This document shows, piece by piece, positions 52,958-60,715 of a stretch of 64,000 bases of DNA. Positions within the stretch are counted from its first letter, which is position 1; every line of letters begins with the position of its first letter. Source of the stretch: Akkermansiaceae bacterium UBA7331 (lineage in GTDB: Bacteria > Verrucomicrobiota > Verrucomicrobiia > Verrucomicrobiales > Akkermansiaceae); the NCBI GenBank assembly GCA_002471255.1, contig DKPP01000005.1, forward strand, positions 1 through 64,000, in the 5' to 3' direction. Below the pieces are notes generated by a model that was given only the letters and a program-made list of their open reading frames with translations, was not told the DNA's origin and made no database searches. Made by a program: the position numbers and the translations under genes.

Positions 52958-54589
52958 GTGAAATCAAAGTTATGTTTATTGGGAGTATTGAGTGTCATCT
53001 CTTTGTCGGCTTTTGAGACAAAAGCCGGTATCATACCCCGACCAACCAATCTTACTATAGACAAAAATAATGATAGTTTATTACCTAGTGAATGGAACGT
53101 AACTATTTCACCGGAGAGAAAGGATGATTTTGAGCAATTTCAAGAAGTATTGTCGCAATGGGATGATTCGATTCGATTTTTTCAATCATGCAATAGCCCT
53201 AATCCTAACTTCCGATTGAGATATAAGCCGAATATGTCTAAAGAGTCTTATATGTTGGTTGTAGACTCTTCCGACAAATCACCTATTGTTACGCTAGAGT
53301 ATGGCGATTATGCAGGTGGCTTGTACGGTATGTTGAGCTTTTTGAAATTGATCAAAGAGGCTCAAGATAATGGTGGTAAAATGTATGATACCATTATACA
53401 AGATGCGCCGGCATTGGATTGGAGGGGTGTGATGCTTGATGTCTCAAGACATTTTTTTAGAGTAGATGAAGTAAAAAAATTATTAGACGCCATGGCTCTT
53501 TTTAAATTGAATGTTTTACACCTTCATCTTACCGATGGCCCCGGCTGGCGATTTGAAGTCGAAAAATATCCATTACTTACCGAATTAGGTGCATGGCGTT
53601 ATCCTGATCAAGGTGAATGGAATTGGCAAGGATTAAAATTTCCTAAAAAATTAGGTGAGCAAGGAGCCAATTATGGCGGTTTTTATACAAAAAAGGATTT
53701 ACGTGAATTATTATCCTACGCCGATCAACGTGGAATTAAAATTGTTCCTGAAATTGATGTCCCCGGTCACTCCTTTGCCGCAATGCTTGCTTATCCTGAA
53801 TTACGTTGCGAGCCTAATGATTTTGAAAACAAAGGTCAAAAAGGTCAGGATGCACTATGCGTGGGGCGTCCGGAAAGCCTTAAAATGGTGCAGGCTGCCT
53901 TAGATGAGCTTATGTCCGTATTGCCAAAAGGTAGTACGATTCATCTCGGTGGTGATGAAGTAGCTCCCACCACTTGGAAAACCTGTAAGCATTGCCAAGA
54001 CATGATGAAACGTCATAATCTGAGCAGTGAAAAGGATTTGCAATCCGTTTGGCTACAGGAATTGTGTAATTACGTGAAAGGTCATGGTTATCGCCCTATG
54101 GTTTGGGATGAATGTTTAGAAATGAAACCATTGGATGACGTCGATGTAATGATTTGGCGTGATAAAAAGCTCATGGCAAAAGCAAAATCTCAAAATAAAA
54201 AAGTAGTTCTTAGCCCATGTTCCGATCTTTATTTTGATTATTACCAAGCCGATCCTCAAACGGAGCCTAAAGCCATTGGCGGATATATCCCATTAGAGCA
54301 AGTTTATCGTTTTACCATTCCCGATGGAGATGACAAGTCCACCGTATTGGGAATGCAAGGAAACACTTGGACGGAATATATGAAAGATTGGTCGCACGTT
54401 TCTTACATGATCTGGCCTAGAGGTATTGCCTTAGCCGAGCGTGCTTGGGTAGGTAATGATAAGAATTCTGATTATGAAGAGTTCCAAAAAAGAATGAATG
54501 AATATCTTCAACTCATGGAAGAAAAGGATTACAATTTCAAAAAACCCGAATCATACCGTGGCATAAAAAATGATGGACTATTTAAATGA
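52958..54589 (+). CDS. Secreted GH20 beta-N-acetylhexosaminidase
   Basis: A 543-residue enzyme with a GTG start at 52958 followed directly by a signal peptide (LCLLGVLSVISLSAF). An N-terminal GH20b domain (to about residue 140) precedes the TIM barrel, which opens with DWRGVMLDVSRHFF and shows LHLHLTDGPGWRFEV. The catalytic pair D333-E334 lies in IHLGGDEVAP; the substrate-assisted mechanism of GH20 needs exactly this Asp-Glu. The barrel ends with MIWPRGIALAERAW. It would remove terminal GlcNAc or GalNAc from host glycans. It is followed by a small lipoprotein gene. Confidence 0.95.
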   Translation: MKSKLCLLGVLSVISLSAFETKAGIIPRPTNLTIDKNNDSLLPSEWNVTISPERKDDFEQFQEVLSQWDDSIRFFQSCNSPNPNFRLRYKPNMSKESYMLVVDSSDKSPIVTLEYGDYAGGLYGMLSFLKLIKEAQDNGGKMYDTIIQDAPALDWRGVMLDVSRHFFRVDEVKKLLDAMALFKLNVLHLHLTDGPGWRFEVEKYPLLTELGAWRYPDQGEWNWQGLKFPKKLGEQGANYGGFYTKKDLRELLSYADQRGIKIVPEIDVPGHSFAAMLAYPELRCEPNDFENKGQKGQDALCVGRPESLKMVQAALDELMSVLPKGSTIHLGGDEVAPTTWKTCKHCQDMMKRHNLSSEKDLQSVWLQELCNYVKGHGYRPMVWDECLEMKPLDDVDVMIWRDKKLMAKAKSQNKKVVLSPCSDLYFDYYQADPQTEPKAIGGYIPLEQVYRFTIPDGDDKSTVLGMQGNTWTEYMKDWSHVSYMIWPRGIALAERAWVGNDKNSDYEEFQKRMNEYLQLMEEKDYNFKKPESYRGIKNDGLFK

Positions 54590-54661
54590 ACTATCTATTA
54601 TCAATAACTAAAGATATTGTTATATCACATCCTTTAACTGTAAAATTAACCTAGAAGAATA

Positions 54662-54811
54662 ATGAAAATTTTGAGTGTGATCTGCTTGTTCACGAGCGCT
54701 GTGGCTTTAAGTTCCTGTAATACGATTGGTGGTATGGGGCGTGACGTTGAACAATTAGGCTCGAAGGTAAATGAAGCTGCCCAAGAAACGAGCAGAGCTA
54801 TTAATAATTAA
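54662..54811 (+). CDS. Small entericidin-like lipoprotein
   Basis: A 49-residue reading frame. It starts with a signal peptide and lipobox (TSAVALSSC, lipidated C19) and ends after a helical stretch rich in Gly, Glu and Ala (TIGGMGRDVEQLGSKVNEAA). This is the layout of entericidin A/B lipoproteins (ecnAB), small cell-envelope proteins of uncertain role. It lies 8 bases before the KH/R3H gene and 72 bases after the GH20 gene. Family assignment is by length and pattern. Confidence 0.65.
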   Translation: MKILSVICLFTSAVALSSCNTIGGMGRDVEQLGSKVNEAAQETSRAINN

Positions 54812-54819
54812 TTTTTTAT

Positions 54820-55275
54820 ATGTCTAACATCAAAGAATTGGCTAAGCAATCTGCTGAAGCCTTGTTGGATTCGATGGGCTTTGATCGCACCGTAACCGTG
54901 CGTGAAGAAGCTGATCTAATATGTGTGGATATCGAATCATCTGATGCCTCTTATATTATTGGTGACGATGGCAGCCGTCTGGATGACGTGCAATATTTGA
55001 TAAACAGAATGATCCAAAAGGAATGTCCTGACGCAGAGCGCGTTAAAGTTGACTGTGACTCCTATCGCGAGAGAACTGAAGCTAGATTGCTCGAAAAGGC
55101 TGTCAAATTGGCTAATAAAGTTTTGGAAACAGGCAAGCCTTTACGTTTAAATCCTTTAAATGCTTATCATCGTCGCCTTGTGCATAACAAGCTTCAAGAG
55201 ATTCAAGGCATTTTAACGGAATCCGAAGAGGGTACAGCTCGATACAAACGTATTACGATTAAAAAGCAAAACTAA
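54820..55275 (+). CDS. Jag/KhpB-like KH-R3H RNA-binding protein
   Basis: A 151-residue cytoplasmic protein. Residues about 20-85 are a KH domain with the GxxG-type loop IIGDDGSRLD. Residues about 90-150 are an R3H domain ending with the R-x-x-x-H pattern (YHRRLVHNKLQ). The N-terminal Jag_N domain of many SpoIIIJ-associated proteins is absent. By family it binds RNA and affects cell division or elongation. Its stop codon overlaps the ATG of the next gene (TAATG). Confidence 0.85.
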   Translation: MSNIKELAKQSAEALLDSMGFDRTVTVREEADLICVDIESSDASYIIGDDGSRLDDVQYLINRMIQKECPDAERVKVDCDSYRERTEARLLEKAVKLANKVLETGKPLRLNPLNAYHRRLVHNKLQEIQGILTESEEGTARYKRITIKKQN

Positions 55276-56303
55276 TGAACATTAATAGGAAGTCGGTTTC
55301 CTCATGGTTTAAAATGAGTGGGGTAATGTTGTTGATTCCGATTGCAACAGCTTCTGCCCAAACACAGCCTAATGATGGACCGACTTTTCCTAATTCATGT
55401 TCTCTCCAAGATCAATTACCTTTTCCAAAAAATCCGGGTAAATTGATTTTGTTTATATCTGATAAGGATTTTTCTTTTCAGTCAATCTGGAAGGATTATT
55501 TGCAAAATCCTGAAATTATTCAAAAATCGTCACCATATTTTACCGTAGAAACTGTTGTTCTAAATAAGGAGTTATCTAATCCTTTAAGTCCCGGTGAAAA
55601 ACTTGCGCTTAAATATGGTTTAGCTGCTTTGCCTGCGACTGTTTTGACTGATCATAAAAATCGAGTTTTATTTATTGATTATGGTGGCGCAGTGCATCCT
55701 TCATCTGCTGAAAAAAAACTCGAATCTTTTTTTAAAAAATCAGGCGAATCTAGCCTTTTAGAAAAGGCTAATCGTGTGCTCGCTCAAAATTTGGATGCAA
55801 AGGACGAGAGCAAGCAACTGTGTGACATATTGGAGCCATTACCATCATTAGCTTGGAAAGAAGATTATCCTAAATTATGGAAAAAACTAAATTCCAATCA
55901 TTCTGATGATCCTAGATTTTTAAATGTAAAATCCGATGTGCGGAACTTTGAAAATCAAATGGAATTGAAATCCTTAATCGAGACTTTACGTAAAGTAGAT
56001 AATGTACGTGAACTCAATGATTTCATTGAAAAAGCACAAAAGAAGCTTGGCTCGTCGGCAGAAAACGACGTTCCAACTAAACAAAGCTTATTGGTCAATG
56101 TGATTTTTCCGGCCTATGTTAAATTAGAAACTCTTCATTATGATGAAGGGCATAATGCCAAGTCTGAAGAAGCGTTCCTTGATGCGATCTCATCCCTCGA
56201 ACAAGCGAGAGATATGGACGCTAACTCCGATTTAGGTAAATGGGCTCATGAGCAACGCGAAAAACTGCGCCAAGCCCGATTGTCGGCCGCCCGATATGAT
56301 TAA
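55275..56303 (+). CDS. Hypothetical secreted protein with thioredoxin-like segment
   Basis: A 342-residue protein with a signal peptide (MSGVMLLIPIATASA). Residues about 55-140 have a thioredoxin-like strand-helix pattern (KLILFISDKDFSF, YGLAALPATVLTDHKNRVL with the cis-Pro motif ALPAT), but no CxxC is present, so it is not an oxidoreductase. The remainder is helical and charged. Its start overlaps the stop of the KH/R3H gene by one base, and it converges on the next gene with only 3 bases between stops. Confidence 0.6.
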   Translation: MNINRKSVSSWFKMSGVMLLIPIATASAQTQPNDGPTFPNSCSLQDQLPFPKNPGKLILFISDKDFSFQSIWKDYLQNPEIIQKSSPYFTVETVVLNKELSNPLSPGEKLALKYGLAALPATVLTDHKNRVLFIDYGGAVHPSSAEKKLESFFKKSGESSLLEKANRVLAQNLDAKDESKQLCDILEPLPSLAWKEDYPKLWKKLNSNHSDDPRFLNVKSDVRNFENQMELKSLIETLRKVDNVRELNDFIEKAQKKLGSSAENDVPTKQSLLVNVIFPAYVKLETLHYDEGHNAKSEEAFLDAISSLEQARDMDANSDLGKWAHEQREKLRQARLSAARYD

Positions 56304-56306
56304 CGC

Positions 56307-57428
56307 CTATTTAATGATCAACTGTTGATTTGGCGGAGTCGGCTCAAAATTAAATTGAATACCGTATGGCTCAAATGCTTTGTTGATTTGAGATTCCAAC
56401 TCTAAACAATTTGTGCCTCTTGGGAAAAGGTCGCTTAATCGCAAGCATTTATTGTAAATATAGTTTTTAAATTGAGCAATCCCTTGCTTATCCTTCATGT
56501 GCAAGCAATAAAATACTACATATTTTGCTAACAGCTTGCCTTGTTCATCAAAGATGTTTTTCGCAGGGTTTGGTGCAAATAATCTAGCCATAGATGGCAC
56601 TTTGTAAGTGACAACCTGTGCTTTAGGTTTCAGGCTAGCTTGTAACGACGCCGGATTATCAAGAAGTGTAAAAAAGTCATTGAAATAACTTTGTAATCCA
56701 TAATAAACCCACCCTTTTGATACGTCATTTTTTGTTAAGATATCTTGTACCAATGTTTGTGTAATAGCCAATTCCTTTCCTCTCTTATTCGTTGATGCGT
56801 AATTGGCTATGTTAAAAACAGGGATTGATTGTTTATCGTTATACGAACATAGAGTCGTATTACTTGATCGACTATCAAAGTCAAATTCTCCTTGCACAGA
56901 TTCATAAAATAAACCCAATTCGCGATTTATCTTATAAAGAGCATTATAGATGGTATTTATATCCGAAATAAACTGAGTTGCCTCGTTCACATATATTTTA
57001 TTTGCAACTGCTTTACGTGCGAAAATTTTAATTTTATGGTGAGAGTAAAAGGTGCCTTTATTCTTTGCAGAATTTGAAGAAGAATCATCGTTCTCTTGAA
57101 TATCAATCTTCTCAACCGGATCACTTTGCTGTTTTTCTAAGAGAATAGGTGTATAATGAAACGGGGGTAAGCGAGAAGCATTTCCCTGATTCTCTTTACC
57201 ATACTTCAAAATGTTTTTTACTCTATCTTGTGAGTCAGCGTCAAGTTGAGTGGATTTGAAAGAAATGATAAGCCCATTGGGCATTTTAAAAATAAGATTA
57301 TTTTTATCTTTTTCTTGGAACTCAGCTTCGAATTGCTTACCCGTAGCACTTGTCCAAATTTCACCGTAACTCATTTGATTGAAAATACATAATGAAATAA
57401 GAATGGGTCTTATGGGTGTGAAGTGCAT
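56307..57428 (-). CDS. Hypothetical secreted protein with SHD1-like N-terminus
   Basis: A 373-residue protein with a short hydrophobic start and a predicted signal peptide (to about NQMSYG). The N-terminal segment EIWTSATGKQFEAEFQEKD followed by FKMPNGLIISFKSTQLDADS resembles the SHD1 (SLA1 homology) domain frequent in Planctomycetes and Verrucomicrobia. The C-terminal two thirds contain an aromatic- and lysine-rich region that I do not recognise. The function is unknown. Confidence 0.6.
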   Translation of the reverse strand: MHFTPIRPILISLCIFNQMSYGEIWTSATGKQFEAEFQEKDKNNLIFKMPNGLIISFKSTQLDADSQDRVKNILKYGKENQGNASRLPPFHYTPILLEKQQSDPVEKIDIQENDDSSSNSAKNKGTFYSHHKIKIFARKAVANKIYVNEATQFISDINTIYNALYKINRELGLFYESVQGEFDFDSRSSNTTLCSYNDKQSIPVFNIANYASTNKRGKELAITQTLVQDILTKNDVSKGWVYYGLQSYFNDFFTLLDNPASLQASLKPKAQVVTYKVPSMARLFAPNPAKNIFDEQGKLLAKYVVFYCLHMKDKQGIAQFKNYIYNKCLRLSDLFPRGTNCLELESQINKAFEPYGIQFNFEPTPPNQQLIIK

Positions 57429-57599
57429 GATAATTCAATGAAATACTGAATGGTTAGAAATCGTGCGTGAAGCGAATTGAAATAATTTTAGCTTATGACT
57501 TCTTGAATGCAAATGATAAAATAACTCTATAACGAATTTCTAGAGCTGCATTATATCTATCTAATGTATAAATATCGCAAAATATCGCAAAGTTATCGT

Positions 57600-57875
57600 A
57601 TTTGGCTGCCCTTATATCCATATAGAGATCGATTCGTGTTTGAAGACAGAACGTTTTAATAAGGATTTAAGGCGATCTATATAGATTCAGAAATCATACC
57701 GTAACGTTGAATCTCTCTGGAGAGAGTTGATTTATTACTCCACAAGTCGTGCAATATGAGAAATATTATGGGATTGGTGAAGAGCAATCATGATAAACTC
57801 ACGTTGTGTATCACTTAAATGAGTGTAGCTATTTACAGTCGTTCTTATTGTTTTATATAGATTGTTCATTTTCAT
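57600..57875 (-). pseudogene. Remnant of an IS30-family transposase gene (N-terminal part)
   Basis: On the minus strand, 46 codons from an ATG at 57875 read SYTHLSDTQREFIMIALHQ then NISHIARLVE, which matches the helix-turn-helix start of IS30 transposases (Y-x-x-L-x-x-x-x-R-x-x-I...I-x-x-I-A-x-x-L). Two stop codons in a row (TAA TAA at 57732-57737) replace the next residues. The frame then continues with INSLQRDS, the position of the usual S-T-I-S-R-E-L. Further remnant (LYGYKGSQIR) is visible near 57610 in a shifted frame. No catalytic DDE part and no terminal inverted repeats were found. Confidence 0.5.
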
Positions 57876-58023
57876 TTGATTATAAAAAATATTTACTGAT
57901 CTTTTAGTAGTTTTGAGAAGGCTTGGATGAGTTATTTTGTTGCTGTCGTAAAATATTTCCTAGTGTATGTTTTGAACAATTTTTTGAATGAGACGTGTTA
58001 CACAATTGTCGTATTCTTATTAC

Positions 58024-58103
58024 AGAATTTTTTATGCCATATTATTACCGTAATGATCTATAGGTTATTTTGCGATAGAAGTAGGCATGGCATAAAAAAT
58101 TCT
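58024..58103. repeat. Perfect 17-bp inverted repeat in a leader region
   Basis: AGAATTTTTTATGCCAT (58024-58040) and ATGGCATAAAAAATTCT (58087-58103) are exact reverse complements separated by 46 bases. The right arm ends 21 bases before the ATG at 58125 of a PEP-CTERM gene. Confidence 0.8.
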
Positions 58104-58124
58104 ATCAACAAATAGAATTAACTA

Positions 58125-59090
58125 ATGAAAACAACATTGCAAATAAGACGCATTTTGGCATTTGCTGGCATCGTACTGTCATCTATGCCTACATATGCTA
58201 CAACCCCATCATCAGGTGAGTCCGATATTTCCAATCCTTTTAATGATCAATCGTTAAATATTAATGGAAATTATTCTTATGATGATTTTCGACTTAATGC
58301 TACAAATAATACGACTATTTTAACTGTGCAGGGTGGTAAATTTGAATCAAAAAATATTTCATTAACAAACACTACTCATTATAACCAGTGTTCCTTAATT
58401 GTTGCATCGGGTACATTAATCTCCGATACCATTACTTTGAGTAGTGAGCATAGGTATATTGATGAAAATAACAGTTCAGATACATATTTGAGGATTAGCG
58501 GAGGAACTGCCAATATTAATACGTTGAATCTTGGTGTAGCAGGTGATCTGGGCAGAAATTTGTTAGTATTTAACGGAGGTAACCTTAATGTAGGTAAAAT
58601 TAACGGTAATACGACATCAGATTTTATATTTGGGCATGAAAGAGGAGCTTCTGCATGTAACTTAACAATTGGTGGAACTATTTCAGTTGATACGATCACT
58701 GTGTATGATAAATTAACTTCCGTGTCTTTAGCTGATAGTCTTCTTGCTTCAGCCGTTGATGGCGTCGTTACTGTATTTGAATATAATGCTCTTTCTCAAG
58801 CTTATGATTACATATATACCGAAGAAGGTCCGATAGTACCTGATACGATGGCTACGATGTATAAGACTTTGAATAGTGCTATCATTAATTATTCCGGCAC
58901 GGATTATGATCTTAGTGAAGCTAAAGTAACGATTAATTATAATCCGAATGATACCTATCATACAGGCCCCGGTTCTATGGTTATTTCGGGTATCAAGCCT
59001 GCAAATGTTGATCCAATTCCCGAGCCAACGACAAGTTTGCTTAGTATGTTAGGTATTGGAGTTTTAATGCTTCGTCGTCGAAGAGCTTAA
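58125..59090 (+). CDS. PEP-CTERM protein with autotransporter-like beta repeat
   Basis: A 321-residue exported protein. The signal peptide (FAGIVLSSMPTYA) is followed by a beta-helix-like region with repeating Asn/Thr-rich strands, as in PEP-CTERM proteins annotated as autotransporter-like (LTVQGGKFESKNISLTNT, YLRISGGTANINTLNLG, LLVFNGGNLNVGKINGN). It ends in a PEP-CTERM signal (IPEPTT, LLSMLGIGVLML, RRRRA). A surface structural or adhesive role is inferred. It is preceded by a large inverted repeat in its leader and followed by a strong terminator. Confidence 0.82.
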   Translation: MKTTLQIRRILAFAGIVLSSMPTYATTPSSGESDISNPFNDQSLNINGNYSYDDFRLNATNNTTILTVQGGKFESKNISLTNTTHYNQCSLIVASGTLISDTITLSSEHRYIDENNSSDTYLRISGGTANINTLNLGVAGDLGRNLLVFNGGNLNVGKINGNTTSDFIFGHERGASACNLTIGGTISVDTITVYDKLTSVSLADSLLASAVDGVVTVFEYNALSQAYDYIYTEEGPIVPDTMATMYKTLNSAIINYSGTDYDLSEAKVTINYNPNDTYHTGPGSMVISGIKPANVDPIPEPTTSLLSMLGIGVLMLRRRRA

Positions 59091-59103
59091 TTAGCTGACA
59101 TCC

Positions 59104-59152
59104 AATCTAGTTATTATGAATATGATTTATAATAACTAGATTTTACTATTTT
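59104..59152 (+). terminator. Terminator of the PEP-CTERM gene
   Basis: AATCTAGTTATTAT and ATAATAACTAGATT form a perfect 14-bp stem with an 11-base loop, followed by TTACTATTTTG. Confidence 0.78.
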
Positions 59153-59309
59153 GTTGTTTTCTGACTTAGAATTATAATTTTGGATTATTTCTCGTTTAGA
59201 TTCTAATTTCTCATTCTGATAAGAGAGTTGTTTTATAGAAAGAAGCAAAGTACGTCTGCTTGCTTCTCATGGCTTGCAAAACAGAATTACTTAGGCATAG
59301 TTTGTATTC

Positions 59310-59828
59310 ATGACGTGTCGGCTAGCTTCAATGATAAGCTTATTGAGTATTGTTCCCTTATTTTCTTCTTGTGATGATACGGAAGAAAGACGGAATCGTT
59401 ATTCAGAGAAAAAGCCGCCACCGGCTCCTATGGAGCGTCCCGTTACTCCTATGGCTACTAATTTTCCATCCGAATCAAAGAAGAAGGATAGGGTTAAGCC
59501 TTCTTGGTTGATGTATAATGGGGAGGATATGATTCAGATTACCGGATTATCCGGTAGGAAGGTTTTTTTAGTTTTTTATGCTTCATGGTGTCCTCATAGT
59601 TTGGCTTACATTGAGGCGATGAAGCAATACGCTAATTCTGAGAAGGGTAAATCTTTAGCAGTCTTTATCGATGCTGATGTTTATCCTGATATGGCTAAGC
59701 GTTATAATGTGGAAGCCACGCCTACTACCATCTTGTATGTTGAGGGGATGAACTTGCGTACTATGGTCGGTAATGTATCGGAAGCTCGACTTCGTAAATT
59801 GATATCTGAGACATTGACGGTACAATAA
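59310..59828 (+). CDS. Thioredoxin-like lipoprotein with single active-site cysteine
   Basis: A 172-residue lipoprotein (lipobox LFSSC, C21). After a Pro-rich linker (about residues 34-65) comes a thioredoxin domain with VFLVFYASWCPHSLAYIEAM and the cis-Pro region VEATPTTILYVEG. The active site reads C94-P-H-S97 instead of C-x-x-C, so it cannot form the usual disulphide by itself. It could be a monothiol reductase, an isomerase-like or a binding protein. It probably sits on the inner face of the outer membrane. It lies about 80 bases before the DtxR gene. Confidence 0.8.
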   Translation: MTCRLASMISLLSIVPLFSSCDDTEERRNRYSEKKPPPAPMERPVTPMATNFPSESKKKDRVKPSWLMYNGEDMIQITGLSGRKVFLVFYASWCPHSLAYIEAMKQYANSEKGKSLAVFIDADVYPDMAKRYNVEATPTTILYVEGMNLRTMVGNVSEARLRKLISETLTVQ

Positions 59829-59910
59829 TCCGAAAATGGCTAAGATTTTACTGAAAATTTGTTGGCATGATTAAGTGCTCTGGTATAATGCGGAAACGTT
59901 TAGGATGAAT

Positions 59911-60276
59911 ATGGAATTAACAAAGAGTAACGAGGATTATTTGGAGGCTATTTGTGAGCTTGTCGAGGAACATGGACAAGCCCAAGTACGTGATATTGCG
60001 GAAAAAATGAAGGTGAAAATGCCGTCCGTTACTGTTTCTGTTAGACAATTATCCGATATGGGGCTGGTTGAGTATAAACCGTATTCTCCTGTGTTGTTGA
60101 CTAAAAAGGGAATGCAATTGGCTCAGCGTGTTATGAAAAGCCACCATATTTTACAAGAGTTTTTTGAGAAGAAACTTGGTTTAGATTCGGAAAGAGCCGA
60201 TGTCGTTGCTTGCCAAATCGAGCATATTCTCTCTTTGGAAGAGATACAGAAGCTCATTAAATGTCAATGTTCTTAA
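59911..60276 (+). CDS. DtxR-family metal-dependent repressor, short form
   Basis: A 121-residue regulator. A winged helix-turn-helix (QVRDIAEKMKVKMPSVTVSV) is followed by the metal-binding and dimerisation domain. Candidate ligands are D9, E12, H78/H79 and C101-x-x-E104-H105. The Cys-x-x-Glu-His order matches the iron-type DtxR/IdeR; manganese-type MntR has Glu instead of Cys. The C-terminal SH3-like domain is missing. The ATG at 59911 is chosen because AGGA stands 7 bases in front; frames from 59875 or 59905 are also open. Regulated genes are not obvious here. Confidence 0.85.
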   Translation: MELTKSNEDYLEAICELVEEHGQAQVRDIAEKMKVKMPSVTVSVRQLSDMGLVEYKPYSPVLLTKKGMQLAQRVMKSHHILQEFFEKKLGLDSERADVVACQIEHILSLEEIQKLIKCQCS

Positions 60277-60294
60277 TTTTGTTAATGATTTGAT

Positions 60295-60705
60295 ATGAAT
60301 AGCATATCTTTTGATGAAGCTGTTAAAAAGATCGTAGAGCGAGACGATCGTTTTGATGTAAGAGCTTATTCTTTTTTAAATGCAGCTCTTGACTGGACTG
60401 TGCGCCGCATAGCCGAACAAAAAACTGAGAGGGAAAACTCTCATGTTTCAGGTCAGGAGTTGCTTCAAGGTTTTTGTGACTTTTCTATCGATCAGTTTGG
60501 TCCAATGGCCTACACCGTACTAGATGAATGGGGTATTCATACCGGCATCAATGTGGGTGAAATGGTCTTTCTTCTAATCGAAGAAGAGGTGTTCTCTAAG
60601 CAAGATGGTGATTCTCTTGCCGATTTTAGATGCAAAAGTCTTAAAAAAATTCTCACAGAACCATTTGAGGTATCTGATGAGGAAGTAGGTTTATCCACTA
60701 AATAA
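60295..60705 (+). CDS. TIGR04138-family (Minf_1886) protein
   Basis: A 136-residue cytoplasmic protein typical of Planctomycetes and Verrucomicrobia. Family landmarks are DDRFDVRAYSFLNAALD, HVSGQELLQGFCDFSIDQFG, VLDEWGIHTGINVGEMVFLL and a terminal SLADF. No function is known. It sits 18 bases after the DtxR gene and 10 before the agmatine deiminase gene, so it is part of the plus-strand run. Confidence 0.82.
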   Translation: MNSISFDEAVKKIVERDDRFDVRAYSFLNAALDWTVRRIAEQKTERENSHVSGQELLQGFCDFSIDQFGPMAYTVLDEWGIHTGINVGEMVFLLIEEEVFSKQDGDSLADFRCKSLKKILTEPFEVSDEEVGLSTK

Positions 60706-60715
60706 AACAAAAATC

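Larger units (their letters stand above)
57429..58124. other. Long intergenic region
   Basis: About 700 bases between a minus-strand and a plus-strand gene. It contains the transposase remnant, a tandem ATATCGCAAA pair near 57568-57590, the hairpin CTCTCT-GG-AGAGAG near 57715, and the 17-bp inverted repeat at 58024-58103. The 62-codon plus-strand frame at 57927 is hydrophobic but lies across the inverted repeat and is not called. Confidence 0.6.

Noticed and set aside
57568..57590. Tandem ATATCGCAAA as start of a CRISPR-like or iteron array
   Set aside because: Only two units, directly adjacent with no spacers, and no replication or cas gene nearby.
57927..58115. 62-codon hydrophobic frame
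   Set aside because: It crosses the perfect 17-bp inverted repeat, has no ribosome-binding or family evidence, and is biased by AT-rich sequence.
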